A stretch of DNA of 64,000 bases from Marmoricola sp. (GCA_025965195.1 JAOPXK010000059.1:1-64000), one strand, 5' to 3'; shown: positions 48,440 to 56,639, numbered from the stretch's first letter. Made by a program: numbers and translations. Notes: generated by a model from the letters alone, not told the origin.

Positions 48440-49062
48440 TCGTCCTCCATGTTGCCGAGTGCTGTCGTTCTCTCCAAGAGGGGCTCGGCGACGCCGACCG
48501 AGGTCGTGACGAGCACGCCGAACCCGTCATCGGCCAGCGCCCGGACCGTCCCCAGCCAGTTCGTCGCGAGCTCGCCGTGTCGTTCCGGGAGCGTCAGCAC
48601 CAGGAACGACACGTCCTTGCGAAGGGCGGCCAGCCTGGCGAGCGCCTTGACCCGGGCGCCGGTCGAGAGGTCCTCCATCCGGTCACCGACGTAGTCACCG
48701 AGTCCTTGTTCGTCCAACCACCGGCGCACGTGCCTGCGGCCGGCCGAGTGATGCGCCATCGCGAGCTCCTCACCGACGATGGTGGTCAGGGGGAGGTTGT
48801 CGTCGGGCTCGCTGACACCGGGCACATCGACCAGGGCAACGGCGCGCTGCAGGTGCGTCCGCTTGGCGTCGCCGTCCAGGGTGACGGTGCCTTCGTGCGG
48901 CTCGAGGCGACCGGCGAGGGTCAGGGCGAGGGCGGTGTGGCCATGGCCCGGGTCGCCGTACGCGATCAGCAGGTCGCCGGTCTCGAGCTGGAGTGACGTC
49001 GGGCGGAGGAGCCGCTGGCGGCGGTCGTTGACGGTCACGCCGTGGGCCTCGAGGAGGCTCAT
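48436..49062 (-). CDS. ABC-type ATPase subunit with degenerate P-loop
   Basis: A 208-residue protein with the fold pattern of an ABC nucleotide-binding domain. The Walker A position reads AYGDPGHGHTALALTLAG instead of GxxGxGK(S/T), so the essential lysine is replaced by His. The signature region is MEDLSTGARVKALARLAAL, recognisable but altered (LSTGA). The Walker B position is VSFLVLTLPERHGELATN, without the Asp-Glu pair. The H-loop region ends GVLVTTSVGVAE. It probably cannot hydrolyse ATP and may be a regulatory or structural partner of the YhgE-like protein. It is coupled by 4-nt overlaps on both sides (49059-49062 and 48436-48439). Confidence 0.75.
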   Translation of the reverse strand: MSLLEAHGVTVNDRRQRLLRPTSLQLETGDLLIAYGDPGHGHTALALTLAGRLEPHEGTVTLDGDAKRTHLQRAVALVDVPGVSEPDDNLPLTTIVGEELAMAHHSAGRRHVRRWLDEQGLGDYVGDRMEDLSTGARVKALARLAALRKDVSFLVLTLPERHGELATNWLGTVRALADDGFGVLVTTSVGVAEPLLERTTALGNMEDE

Positions 49063-49598
49063 GCTGCTGTGGTGCCGAACGTGAAGGTGGCCATGGTGTG
49101 GGTGTCCTCCTCGGCCGACCAGACCAGTGCCGCCTCTGTTGCATGGGCCTCGATCGGGAGTTTTCGACGGAGCGCGGTGCGCAGTGACGCGGTGTCCTCA
49201 CCATCCGGCAGCGGCACGCTCAGGTGCGGGATGATCTCGCCGAACTGACCACCGTACGGCGGGAATTCGGGGAACAGCCGGTGCAGGCCGTGCGCGAGGC
49301 GCCGGAAGATGTCGGACGGCTCAGGTGCGAGGTACGTCGGACCGGACGGGAACTCGCAGACCTCGGCGAGCCGATAGCCGAACGAGATGACGTCCGCGAA
49401 GAAGTGGTCGAGCTCTCCGATCACGCCGTCGTGGATCGCCTCGGGCGGCATGAAGGGCGCGAGCAGGGTGATGTGCGCGGCCAGCCCGTGGTCGCGCGGA
49501 AGGAGGGCCGGGGCGACCTGGAGAGCGCGCCGCCGCACGATGGTCTCGGCTTCGCGCACCGGGATCAGCAGCACGGTCCTGCCTGGCTTGCTCTCCAC
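49059..49598 (-). CDS. 2'-5' RNA ligase-like (2H) phosphoesterase
   Basis: A 179-residue protein of the 2H phosphoesterase superfamily. The two catalytic His motifs are HITLLAPF (about 42-49) and PHLSVPL (about 125-131), each of the H-x-[T/S] form, and the spacing fits the family. Members open 2',3'-cyclic phosphates or ligate RNA halves. It starts at a GTG 7 nt after TAGCGT, a leaderless promoter. It is the first gene of the operon with the degenerate ABC ATPase and the YhgE-like protein, an association for which I know no explanation. Confidence 0.82.
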   Translation of the reverse strand: MESKPGRTVLLIPVREAETIVRRRALQVAPALLPRDHGLAAHITLLAPFMPPEAIHDGVIGELDHFFADVISFGYRLAEVCEFPSGPTYLAPEPSDIFRRLAHGLHRLFPEFPPYGGQFGEIIPHLSVPLPDGEDTASLRTALRRKLPIEAHATEAALVWSAEEDTHTMATFTFGTTAA

Positions 49599-49605
49599 TC
49601 ACGCC

Positions 49606-49611
49606 ACGCTA
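49606..49611 (-). promoter_or_regulatory. Leaderless -10 box for the 2H phosphoesterase operon
   Basis: On the minus strand TAGCGT is followed by 7 nt and the GTG at 49598. It lies 10 bp from the divergent -10 box of the CDF gene. Confidence 0.55.
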
Positions 49612-49621
49612 GTGGTTTCTC

Positions 49622-49627
49622 TACGCT
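49622..49627 (+). promoter_or_regulatory. Leaderless -10 box for the CDF gene
   Basis: TACGCT is followed by 6 nt and the ATG at 49634. The whole divergent region is only 35 bp. Confidence 0.55.
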
Positions 49628-49633
49628 GGGGTC

Positions 49634-50575
49634 ATGGGTCACTCGCACGATCACGCATACATGAGTGGGGGGCACGCCTCCGGGCGGGAAGCGGATCGCG
49701 CACGACTTCGCCTGGTGCTGGCGGTCACGGTCCTGGTGACCGTTGTCGAGATCGTCGGAGCCGTGGTGAGCCACTCGCTGGCGCTCTTCGCCGACGCGGG
49801 CCACATGATGACCGACGCGGCTGCGATCGTGCTCGCCCTGTCGGCCTCGCTGATGGCGACACTGCCGGCTTCCGAACGACGGACCTTCGGCTACCACCGG
49901 GCAGAGATCCTCGCGGCGATGGTCAATGCCCTTGTCCTGTTGGGCGTTTGCACCTGGCTCGGCTACTCCGGCGTACGTCGGCTGCTTCATCCCACGCACG
50001 TGGACGCGGGCCAGATGCTGCTCTTCGCGGCGGTCGGACTGGCCGCGAACCTCACGTCGATCGTGCTGCTGGCCGCCCGACGCGACTCCTCGCTGAACAT
50101 GAGGGGCGCCTATCTCGAGGTGCTCGGCGACCTGCTCGGGTCGTTCTTCACGGTCGTCGCAGCAGTGGTGATCCTGGCGAGCGGGTTCCTGCGGGCGGAC
50201 TCGATCGTCTCGCTGCTGATCGCCGTACTCATCCTGCCGCGGTCCTGGTCGCTGCTTCGCGAAACCGTTGCGGTGCTGCTCGAGTCGGCGCCGCCCGACG
50301 TCGACGTTGCCTCGGTGCGGACCCATCTTCTCGGCGCCGACGGCGTCGTCGAGGTCCATGACCTGCATGCCTGGATGATCACCAGCGGGATGCCCGCGAT
50401 GTCGGCGCACATCACGGTGACCGATGCAGCGCTGGCCGCCCGGGGCGTCGGGGTGATCCTCGACGACCTCACTCGATGTGTCGCCGAGCACTTCGGCATC
50501 GACCACGCGACCCTCCAGATCGAGCCGCAGTCCCATCGCGCCCACGAGAACCTCGGCGAGACCGACCACGCCTGA
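49634..50575 (+). CDS. Cation diffusion facilitator (CzcD/ZitB-like) metal efflux protein
   Basis: A 313-residue CDF transporter with six TM helices and a His-rich N-terminus (MGHSHDHAYMSGGHASG). The metal site in TM2 is ALFADAGHMMTDAAAI, with the Asp, His and Asp ligands. In TM5 the matching motif is AYLEVLGDLLGSF, where a Glu stands in place of the usual first His. The cytoplasmic C-terminal domain (about 210-313) has HLLGADGVVEVHDLHAWMIT, the regulatory metal-binding fold. It exports Zn2+ and perhaps Co2+ or Cd2+ in exchange for protons. The ATG follows a leaderless -10 box. Confidence 0.92.
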   Translation: MGHSHDHAYMSGGHASGREADRARLRLVLAVTVLVTVVEIVGAVVSHSLALFADAGHMMTDAAAIVLALSASLMATLPASERRTFGYHRAEILAAMVNALVLLGVCTWLGYSGVRRLLHPTHVDAGQMLLFAAVGLAANLTSIVLLAARRDSSLNMRGAYLEVLGDLLGSFFTVVAAVVILASGFLRADSIVSLLIAVLILPRSWSLLRETVAVLLESAPPDVDVASVRTHLLGADGVVEVHDLHAWMITSGMPAMSAHITVTDAALAARGVGVILDDLTRCVAEHFGIDHATLQIEPQSHRAHENLGETDHA

Positions 50576-50593
50576 CGGTGGGCTCGGTGGGCT

Positions 50594-50615
50594 CGGTGGT
50601 CGAGCTCGTCGAGAC
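50594..50615 (+). repeat. Dispersed repeat, copy 1 (22 bp)
   Basis: CGGTGGTCGAGCTCGTCGAG plus AC, identical to 51296-51317. It directly abuts the stop codon of the MBL-fold gene (50616-50618). Confidence 0.85.
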
Positions 50616-51554
50616 TCAGGCCCAGGGATCCTGGCGCTGCCAGAGGGTCGGCAGTGAGAGCGCGACACCGTCCTGCTCGGCGAGCCGGCTGAGCACGGAG
50701 ATCGTGACGTCGAGGTCATCCCCGGCGTACGGCAGGGCGCGCAGCGGCTGGTCGAGAGAGCGGAAGAAGTCGTCCCAGTGGGTGAGGACGGCGCGCCGGG
50801 CGCCGACCGTGCGGACGGTCTCGGCCCAGTAGTCCTCGATGTACGACGCCGGCTGCAGTCCGAGCATGCCGACGCCCAGGTAGGCGACGTCGGCCCTGTG
50901 GCCGGCGAGGGCACCCGGCACGAACCCGGCGCTGCCCTGGATGAGCGCGGAGGTGCCACTGCGATGACGCGCGAGGACCGACCAGGCCTCGCCGCACTTG
51001 AAGGAACCCACCTTCGTCGGCATCACGACCGGCTCGGTGATCTCGCCGGGAAAGCGGTCGGGCGGGCAATGGTGCGACTCGACCAGCGTCACCGTCCAGG
51101 CGCCGAGCTCGATCGGGGCACCGGGAGCAGCGACCAGGATCTGGCCGGCCGGTAGTCCGTGCCCGCGGCCGAGGTTCGCAGTCGACTCGCCACCGACCAG
51201 CACCGCACCGGTCCTCTCCGCGACCGCGGCCGAGTCGAGGGCATGGTCGTAGTGGCTGTGCACCGGAACGACCGCCTCGAGTCGTCCGGTGTCTCCGGTG
51301 GTCGAGCTCGTCGAGACCCCTGCCCGGGCGAGGGATTCGCCGATCCGGGCGCGGTCGGGACCGATCCTCCCGAGCAGGGTCCGGAGCATCGGCGGGCGGG
51401 TGAAGAACCCGTCGGTGAGGATGGCCGACTCACCGTCGGTCAGCAGCAGCGTGCTGACTCCGAGAAACGTGACCGACAGCTCGCCGGTTGCGGGAGGTAC
51501 GTCGAAGAGCGCGGTGTACCGCCTGAGCGAGGGCCGGCCAGCCTTGAGCCTCAT
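50616..51554 (-). CDS. MBL-fold metallo-hydrolase
   Basis: A 312-residue metallo-beta-lactamase-fold protein. The zinc motif is PVHSHYDHALDSAAVAERTG (HxHxDH, about 96-115) and the later His ligands lie in LVESHHCPPDRF and VLTHWDDFFRS. The start MRLKAGRPSLRRYTALFD and the layout resemble the lactonase/UlaG-like group. Between residues about 79 and 90 the sequence GVSTSSTTGDTG is encoded by a copy of the dispersed 22-bp repeat, an insertion in a surface region just before the metal site. Its ATG overlaps the stop of fadH (ATGA). Substrate unknown. Confidence 0.8.
   Translation of the reverse strand: MRLKAGRPSLRRYTALFDVPPATGELSVTFLGVSTLLLTDGESAILTDGFFTRPPMLRTLLGRIGPDRARIGESLARAGVSTSSTTGDTGRLEAVVPVHSHYDHALDSAAVAERTGAVLVGGESTANLGRGHGLPAGQILVAAPGAPIELGAWTVTLVESHHCPPDRFPGEITEPVVMPTKVGSFKCGEAWSVLARHRSGTSALIQGSAGFVPGALAGHRADVAYLGVGMLGLQPASYIEDYWAETVRTVGARRAVLTHWDDFFRSLDQPLRALPYAGDDLDVTISVLSRLAEQDGVALSLPTLWQRQDPWA
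51296..51317 (+). repeat. Dispersed repeat, copy 2, inside a coding sequence
   Basis: The same 22 bp as 50594-50615 in the same orientation, 702 bp away. It lies in frame inside the MBL-fold gene, where it encodes Val-Ser-Thr-Ser-Ser-Thr-Thr on the minus strand. Confidence 0.85.
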
Positions 51555-53578
51555 GCCGTTGCGGCGAGTCGGGTGCCCTGCTCGATCGCCCGCTTGGCGT
51601 CGAGCTCGGCGGCGATGTCGGCGCCGCCGATCAGGTGCACCTTGCGGCCGGCGGCCAGGAGTTCGTCGTACAGGCCCCGCACCGACTCCTGGCCGGCACA
51701 GATCACCACCTGGTCGACGTCGAGCACCGACGTCACCCCATCGACGGTGAGGTGCAGGCCGGCGTCATCGATCCGGTCGTAGGACGCACCGCCGACCTGG
51801 TGCACCCCCGACTGCTTCAGCACCGCGCGGTGCGCCCACCCGGAGGTCTTGGCGAGGCCGATGCCGATCGGGCTGGTCTTGCGCTGGAGCAGCCAGACCT
51901 CCCGGATCGGCGTACGTGCCTTCTGCTCCATCAGGCCGCCGGGGTGCAGGGAGGGGTCGCCGACACCCCAGTGCGCGAGCCACTCGTCGACGGTCTCGGC
52001 CGGATCGTGGGTCAACCAGACCGATACGTCCACGCCGATGCCGCCGGCGCCAACGACTGCGACCTTCCGGCCGGGCACCACGGTGCCGTTGAGGACGTCG
52101 GCGTACGACACGGCCTTGGGGTGGTCGATGCCCGGGATGGCCGGCATCCGCGGTTCGACGCCGGTCGCGACCACGACCTCGTCGAAGTCGGCCAAATCGG
52201 AGGAGGTCGCCGCCACGTTGAGGCGTACGTCGACACCGAGCACCTCGAGCCGACGGGTGTAGTAGCGCAGCGTGTCCTTGAAGTCCTCCTTGCCGGGGAC
52301 CTCCATCGCGAGGCGGAACTGGCCGCCGAGCGATGAGCCCTTCTCGAAGAGCGTCACGTCGAACTTCCGCTCCGCATAGGAGACGGCGGCCGACAGCCCG
52401 GCCGGACCGGCGCCGACGACGGCGACGTTCCTCGGCCGGTCGAGCGCGGTGCCGACCCTGGGCAGCGCAAGCAGCACGATCTCGGTCTCCCGGCAGGCGC
52501 GCGGGTTGACCAAGCAGGACGCGTGCTCGTTCTTGAACACCTGGTCCAGGCAGGCCTGGTTGCAGGCGATGCAGGTGTTGATCTCGTCGGCTCGTTCGTC
52601 GCGGGCCTTGTTGACGAACTCGGGGTCGGCCAGCAAGGGGCGCGCCATCGAGATCAGGTCGGCGGTGCCGTCGGCCAGGATCTGCTCGGCCAGCTCGGGG
52701 GTGTTGATCCGGTTGGACGCGCAGACCGGGATGGACACCTCGCCCTTGAGCCGCTGGGTCGCCCAGACCCAGGCGCCGCGCGGGACCTGGGTGATGATCG
52801 TCGGCACTCGTGCTTCGTGCCAGCCGATGCCGGTGTTCAGGACGGTCGCGCCGGCCTCCTCGAGCAGATGGGCGAGCGTGACCACTTCGTCCCAGGTCTG
52901 GCCGCCCTCGACCAGATCGAGCAGCGAGAGCCGGTAGATGATTGGGAAGCCCTCGCCGACCTCCTCGCGTGTCCGGCGGACGACCTCGACCGGGAAGCGC
53001 ATCCGGTTCGCCGACGTACCGCCCCACTTGTCGGTGCGGTCGTTGGTGCGCTCGGCGAGGAACTGGTTGATCAGGTAGCCCTCGGAGCCCATGATCTCGA
53101 CGCCGTCGTACCCGGCTCGCTTGGCGAGACCGGCCGTCCGGGCGAAGTCGGAGGCGGTCCGGTCGGCGCCCTTCGTGGACAGCGCGCTCGGCTTGAAGGG
53201 AGTGATCGGTGACTTCCTGGCCGACGCCGAGACCGAGAACGGCGTGTAGCCGTAGCGCCCCGCGTGCAGGATCTGCATCGCGATCGCGCCGCCTTCCTCG
53301 TGCACCGCGCCGGTGACCTGCTTGTGGCGTTCGGACTGCAGCCGGGTCGACATCTCCGAGGCGAACGGCTTGAGCCAGCCGCGCTTGTTGGGGGAGTAGC
53401 CGCCGGTGATGATCAGCCCGACCCCGCCGGCAGCGCGCTCACGGAAGTACGCCGCCAGCTTCGGGATGTCCCAGAAGAAGTCCTCCAGGCCGGTGTGCAT
53501 CGAGCCCATCACCGTGCGGTTGCGCAGGGTCAGGTCGCCGATGGTGATCGGCTGGAAGAGGTGCGGGTAGGCGGTCAT
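51551..53578 (-). CDS. fadH: NADPH-dependent 2,4-dienoyl-CoA reductase (old yellow enzyme family)
   Basis: A 675-residue iron-sulfur flavoenzyme that reduces 2,4-dienoyl-CoA in the oxidation of unsaturated fatty acids. The N-terminal OYE barrel (about 1-330) binds FMN, with QILHAGRYGYTPFSVSAS and VEIMGSEGYLINQFLAERTN. The 4Fe-4S site has the spacing CxxCxxxC-x11-C in CIACNQACLDQVF and SCLVNPRAC (about 345-370). The C-terminal FAD/NADPH part has VAVVGAGPAGLSAAVSYAER and VAVVGAGGIGVDVSVWL. It overlaps the PadR gene by ATGA (53575-53578) and the MBL-fold gene by ATGA (51551-51554), forming a three-gene operon. Confidence 0.92.
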   Translation of the reverse strand: MTAYPHLFQPITIGDLTLRNRTVMGSMHTGLEDFFWDIPKLAAYFRERAAGGVGLIITGGYSPNKRGWLKPFASEMSTRLQSERHKQVTGAVHEEGGAIAMQILHAGRYGYTPFSVSASARKSPITPFKPSALSTKGADRTASDFARTAGLAKRAGYDGVEIMGSEGYLINQFLAERTNDRTDKWGGTSANRMRFPVEVVRRTREEVGEGFPIIYRLSLLDLVEGGQTWDEVVTLAHLLEEAGATVLNTGIGWHEARVPTIITQVPRGAWVWATQRLKGEVSIPVCASNRINTPELAEQILADGTADLISMARPLLADPEFVNKARDERADEINTCIACNQACLDQVFKNEHASCLVNPRACRETEIVLLALPRVGTALDRPRNVAVVGAGPAGLSAAVSYAERKFDVTLFEKGSSLGGQFRLAMEVPGKEDFKDTLRYYTRRLEVLGVDVRLNVAATSSDLADFDEVVVATGVEPRMPAIPGIDHPKAVSYADVLNGTVVPGRKVAVVGAGGIGVDVSVWLTHDPAETVDEWLAHWGVGDPSLHPGGLMEQKARTPIREVWLLQRKTSPIGIGLAKTSGWAHRAVLKQSGVHQVGGASYDRIDDAGLHLTVDGVTSVLDVDQVVICAGQESVRGLYDELLAAGRKVHLIGGADIAAELDAKRAIEQGTRLAATA

Positions 53579-54123
53579 CGGGAGCCGTCCTTCGGTGAGT
53601 GGGCGTCGAGGTACTCGCAGAGCCAGGTGATCCAGAAGGTCTCCTGGTGGATGCCGCCGCGGAGGACGAGATAGGTGTCGAGCTCGCGGCCGGTGAGGTC
53701 TGCTGGTGTGGGGTAGTCGCGGGCGCGCAGGGACTCGTAGTGGCTGAGCCGGGTCCGGTGGTCGGCGATCAGGTGCCTGATGTCGGCGAGCAGGGCCGCC
53801 CGGTCGCCGTACGACGCACCGCGCATCTTCACAGCCAGCTCACTACGGAAACCGGCGTGCGGAGTGGCCGAGCCGATCCAGTCGGAGAGCACCTTGGCGC
53901 CGACATCGGTAACGGCGTACTCGCGCTTCTCGGGCCGTCCCGCCTGGCCGATCACGGTCGCGGTCACCCAGCCGTCGTCCTCCATCCGGCGCAGCACCTT
54001 GTAGATCTGCTGGTGGGTGGCGCTCCAGAAGAACCCGATGGAGCGGTCGAACCGACGGGCCAGCTCCAGGCCGGCCGCCGGTCGCTCGCTCAACGAGACA
54101 AGGAGGGCGTGTTCGAGTGCCAC
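53575..54123 (-). CDS. PadR family transcriptional regulator
   Basis: A 182-residue winged-helix repressor. The start VALEHALLVSLSERPAAGLE and the DNA-binding helix FFWSATHQQIYKVLRRMEDD then GWVTATVIGQAGRPEKREYA are standard PadR features (about 1-75). The C-terminal Vir_act_alpha_C region is helical. The GTG at 54123 gives the family N-terminus; a GTG at 54147 is also in frame. A perfect 14-bp palindrome lies upstream at 54154-54167 and is the likely operator. It heads the operon with fadH and the MBL-fold gene and is expected to repress it until a fatty-acid or aromatic ligand is present. Confidence 0.88.
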   Translation of the reverse strand: MALEHALLVSLSERPAAGLELARRFDRSIGFFWSATHQQIYKVLRRMEDDGWVTATVIGQAGRPEKREYAVTDVGAKVLSDWIGSATPHAGFRSELAVKMRGASYGDRAALLADIRHLIADHRTRLSHYESLRARDYPTPADLTGRELDTYLVLRGGIHQETFWITWLCEYLDAHSPKDGSR

Positions 54124-54153
54124 GAGAACACTCTGCGGCTTGGTCACCCCCTA

Positions 54154-54167
54154 TGCAACTAGTTGCA
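54154..54167 (-). promoter_or_regulatory. Perfect 14-bp palindrome, probable PadR operator
   Basis: TGCAACTAGTTGCA lies just upstream of the PadR gene. It also fits the loose KstR pattern TnnAACnnGTTnnA, but position next to the PadR start favours autoregulation by PadR. Confidence 0.65.
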
Positions 54168-54193
54168 CAGTGGCGTGGGTCACTCGCCGGGTC

Positions 54194-54670
54194 TCAGAAC
54201 GGGGGCGGGCCGACGATCTCGATCGCGTGGGTCTGCGCGGCCGCGGCGCGGACCCGGTCGAAGTCGACCGGGATGGCCGGCTCGCCGGCGACGACGGGCT
54301 CGCTCGCGAGCTTGTAGAACGCCTCGCCGGAGCCCGGTGTCTGCAGGCAGAGCATCCGGGCCTGGGGGGAGATGACCATGAACGCGTGCGGGATGCCTCG
54401 AGGGATCACGGCGATGCCACCGGCCCCGAGCTGGCGTTGCTCGCCGGCGATGTGAAGAGCGATCTCGCCCTCGAGCAGGTAGAAGGTCTCGTCCGCGTCG
54501 GGGTGGATGTGCAGCGGAGTCACCTTGCCCAGGTCGAGGGCGTCCTCGAAGGCCAGGAACGCTCCACCGGTCTCGGCCTCCGTCGCCAGCCAGGTGTGCC
54601 GGCCACCTCCGCAGAACCAGCGTTGTTCTCCTTGACCGGCTTCGCGAACTGTCGCAGTCAATGTCTCCAT
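54194..54670 (-). CDS. Cupin domain protein
   Basis: A 158-residue single cupin barrel. Motif 1 is LHIHPDADETFYLLEGEI with the His, His and Glu metal ligands, and motif 2 is IPRGIPHAFMVIS with the last His. Such proteins are dioxygenases, isomerases or small-molecule binders; the activity is unknown. The ATG at 54670 has GGGAG 6 nt upstream. It is divergent from a TetR gene with an inverted repeat in the 56-bp region between them, so that regulator probably controls it. Confidence 0.82.
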   Translation of the reverse strand: METLTATVREAGQGEQRWFCGGGRHTWLATEAETGGAFLAFEDALDLGKVTPLHIHPDADETFYLLEGEIALHIAGEQRQLGAGGIAVIPRGIPHAFMVISPQARMLCLQTPGSGEAFYKLASEPVVAGEPAIPVDFDRVRAAAAQTHAIEIVGPPPF

Positions 54671-54692
54671 CTCGGACTCCCGTTGCTCTTCG

Positions 54693-54708
54693 TGGGACTT
54701 AAATCCCA
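54693..54708. promoter_or_regulatory. Inverted repeat TGGGA-N6-TCCCA between the cupin and TetR genes
   Basis: TGGGACTTAAATCCCA is palindromic at 14 of 16 positions, in an AT-rich patch that looks like a promoter. Probable operator for the TetR protein starting at 54727. Confidence 0.55.
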
Positions 54709-54726
54709 TAAAGAAACTAAGGTACC

Positions 54727-55341
54727 GTGACAGGTGTGTCAACACCCTATGAAGAGACGGGCAGGGCGAACCAGAAGCAGCGCACCCGCAATGCGCTGAT
54801 CACGGCCGCACGCGATCTCATCGCCGGCGGCGGGTCCTCGCCGACGGTCGAGGAAGCGGCGGCTGCGGCCTCGGTCTCGCGTACGACGGCCTACCGCTAC
54901 TTCCCGAGCCAGAGGGATCTGCTCGTTGCCGCGCATCCCGAGGTCGACACCGTGTCGCTGTTGCCGCTCGGTGTCGGCGACGACCCGGAGGAACGACTGC
55001 TGACCGCCGTTCGGGCCTTCAACAAGCTGATCGTCGAGACCGAGCAGCAGCAGCGCACGATGTTGCGACTCTCCCTCGAGGCCGAGGCTCCGACGCGCAA
55101 CCTTCCGCTGAGACAGGGCAGGGCGGTCGGCTGGTTCGCGGATGCCCTCGGCGTACTCGAACCAGAGCTGAGCAAGGCCGAGGTACGCCGGCTGGCCGTG
55201 GCCGTCCGCAGTGTCGTCGGAGTGGAGACGCTGGTCTGGCTCACCGACGTCGCCGGGCTCAGCCGCAAGCGCGCGAACGACCTGATGGAGTGGTCTGCCA
55301 AAGCACTGCTCCGACAAGCCCTGGCTGGCGACCTTCCCTAA
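54727..55341 (+). CDS. TetR family transcriptional regulator
   Basis: A 204-residue TetR repressor. The helix-turn-helix domain is NALITAARDLIAGGGSSPTV then AAAASVSRTTAYRYFPSQRD (about 22-66). The C-terminal part is a helical ligand domain. It starts at GTG 54727 or GTG 54736, both with weak sites. The start region also contains a TGACA-N4-TGTCA inverted repeat (54728-54741). The divergent cupin gene is the likely target. Ligand unknown. Confidence 0.84.
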   Translation: MTGVSTPYEETGRANQKQRTRNALITAARDLIAGGGSSPTVEEAAAAASVSRTTAYRYFPSQRDLLVAAHPEVDTVSLLPLGVGDDPEERLLTAVRAFNKLIVETEQQQRTMLRLSLEAEAPTRNLPLRQGRAVGWFADALGVLEPELSKAEVRRLAVAVRSVVGVETLVWLTDVAGLSRKRANDLMEWSAKALLRQALAGDLP

Positions 55342-55362
55342 CCGTTGACTTCTGCCGCAATT

Positions 55363-55420
55363 ACCGTTGAGTTGGGCCGCGGTGACGCGCTGGCCCGTAA
55401 TTCATCCACAACTCAACGGT
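55363..55420. repeat. ACCGTTGAGTT / AACTCAACGGT inverted repeat
   Basis: Perfect 11-bp arms at 55363-55373 and 55410-55420, with an inner GGGCC/GGCCC pair. Further partial copies lie at 55341-55348 and 55431-55440. Members of the same repeat family occur on the other side of the racemase gene. Confidence 0.75.
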
Positions 55421-55458
55421 TACCGGGGCGGAACTCAACGAGATGCCATGATCCCGGG

Positions 55459-56622
55459 ATGAGCTTTGAACTGGGACAGGGAACGGGTCCGCTGAAGGGC
55501 ATCAAGGTCGTCGAGCTGGCCGGCATCGGCCCGGGCCCGCACGCGTGCATGTTGCTCGCCGACCTCGGCGCGGACGTCATCCGGGTCGACCGCCCCGGCG
55601 GCGGGATGTTGGGCGGCGGGCCGCACGACATCCTGACCAGGGGACGCCCGAGCGTCGCTCTGGACCTGAAGAACCCGCGGGCAGTGCAGACCGTCCTCGA
55701 CCTGGTTGCTGAGGCGGATGTGCTCGTCGAGGGCATGCGACCCGGCGCGGCCGAACGGATGGGCCTCGGCCCCGAGGAGTGCCACGCGAGAAACCCGAAG
55801 CTGGTCTACGGGCGGATGACCGGGTGGGGTCAGACCGGTCCGCTCGCGCAGTCGGCCGGCCACGACATGAACTACATCTCGGTCGCCGGGGTGCTCTTCG
55901 GCCTGGGGCAGGACAGGGCGAAGCCACATTTCCCGAACAACCTGCTGGGTGACTTCGGCGGCGGGTCGACGTACCTCGTGATCGGGATCCTCGCCGCGCT
56001 TCTCGAGGCCCGCCTCTCCGGTCAGGGGCAGGTCGTCGACGCGGCGATCGTCGACGGCACCGCCCACCTCAATGCGATGGGGGCCGCGATGCTGGCGCTC
56101 GGTGTGCGCGCGGACCAGCGGATGGCTGGGATGCTCGACGGCGGGGTGCCCTACTACGACGTCTATGAGACCGCGGACGGCCGGCACCTCTCGGTCGCTC
56201 CCCTCGAGGGCAAGTTCTACGAGGAGTTCATCCGTATCCTCGGGTTCGCCGACTCGGTCCCCGATCGCAACGACCCGGCGCAGCTCGACGCGCTTCGCAC
56301 CGCCATCGCCGGCCGGATCAAGCAGCGCAGCCAGGCAGAGTGGATCGCCGATTTCGAGGGCACCGACGCGTGCGTCGCGGGCATCATCCCGATGAACGAG
56401 GCCTTCGAGCATCCGCACAACAAGGCCAGGGAGGTCTACGTCGAGCGCGGCGGGATCACCCAGCCGTCGCCGGCTCCGCGCTTCTCCCGTACGGCGCCAT
56501 CGCTCAGCACCGGCCCGTCGTCTGCCGGCGCCTCGACCCGGGACGCGCTGACTGCCTGGGGGGTCCAGGACGTCGAGAGCCTGATCGAGGACGGCGCGGC
56601 GGTCCAGCTCAACCAGGACTGA
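55459..56622 (+). CDS. CoA-transferase family III protein, probable alpha-methylacyl-CoA racemase
   Basis: A 387-residue CaiB/BaiF fold enzyme. The start GIKVVELAGIGPGPHACMLL is typical, and the MCR catalytic residues are in AGHDMNYISVAGVLFGLGQD (His and Asp region) and LLGDFGGGSTYLVIGILAAL (Asp). These match alpha-methylacyl-CoA racemase of M. tuberculosis, which interconverts 2R and 2S methylacyl-CoA so that branched chains or sterol side chains can enter beta-oxidation. The ATG at 55459 follows CATGAT by 6 nt and may be leaderless. Repeats with the AACTCAACGG core flank the gene on both sides. Confidence 0.87.
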   Translation: MSFELGQGTGPLKGIKVVELAGIGPGPHACMLLADLGADVIRVDRPGGGMLGGGPHDILTRGRPSVALDLKNPRAVQTVLDLVAEADVLVEGMRPGAAERMGLGPEECHARNPKLVYGRMTGWGQTGPLAQSAGHDMNYISVAGVLFGLGQDRAKPHFPNNLLGDFGGGSTYLVIGILAALLEARLSGQGQVVDAAIVDGTAHLNAMGAAMLALGVRADQRMAGMLDGGVPYYDVYETADGRHLSVAPLEGKFYEEFIRILGFADSVPDRNDPAQLDALRTAIAGRIKQRSQAEWIADFEGTDACVAGIIPMNEAFEHPHNKAREVYVERGGITQPSPAPRFSRTAPSLSTGPSSAGASTRDALTAWGVQDVESLIEDGAAVQLNQD

Positions 56623-56639
56623 GTTCGGCATTGAGGCCG

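Noticed and set aside
54154-54167. KstR operator
   Set aside because: It fits the loose consensus, but it is directly upstream of a PadR gene and is fully symmetric, so a PadR site is the better reading.
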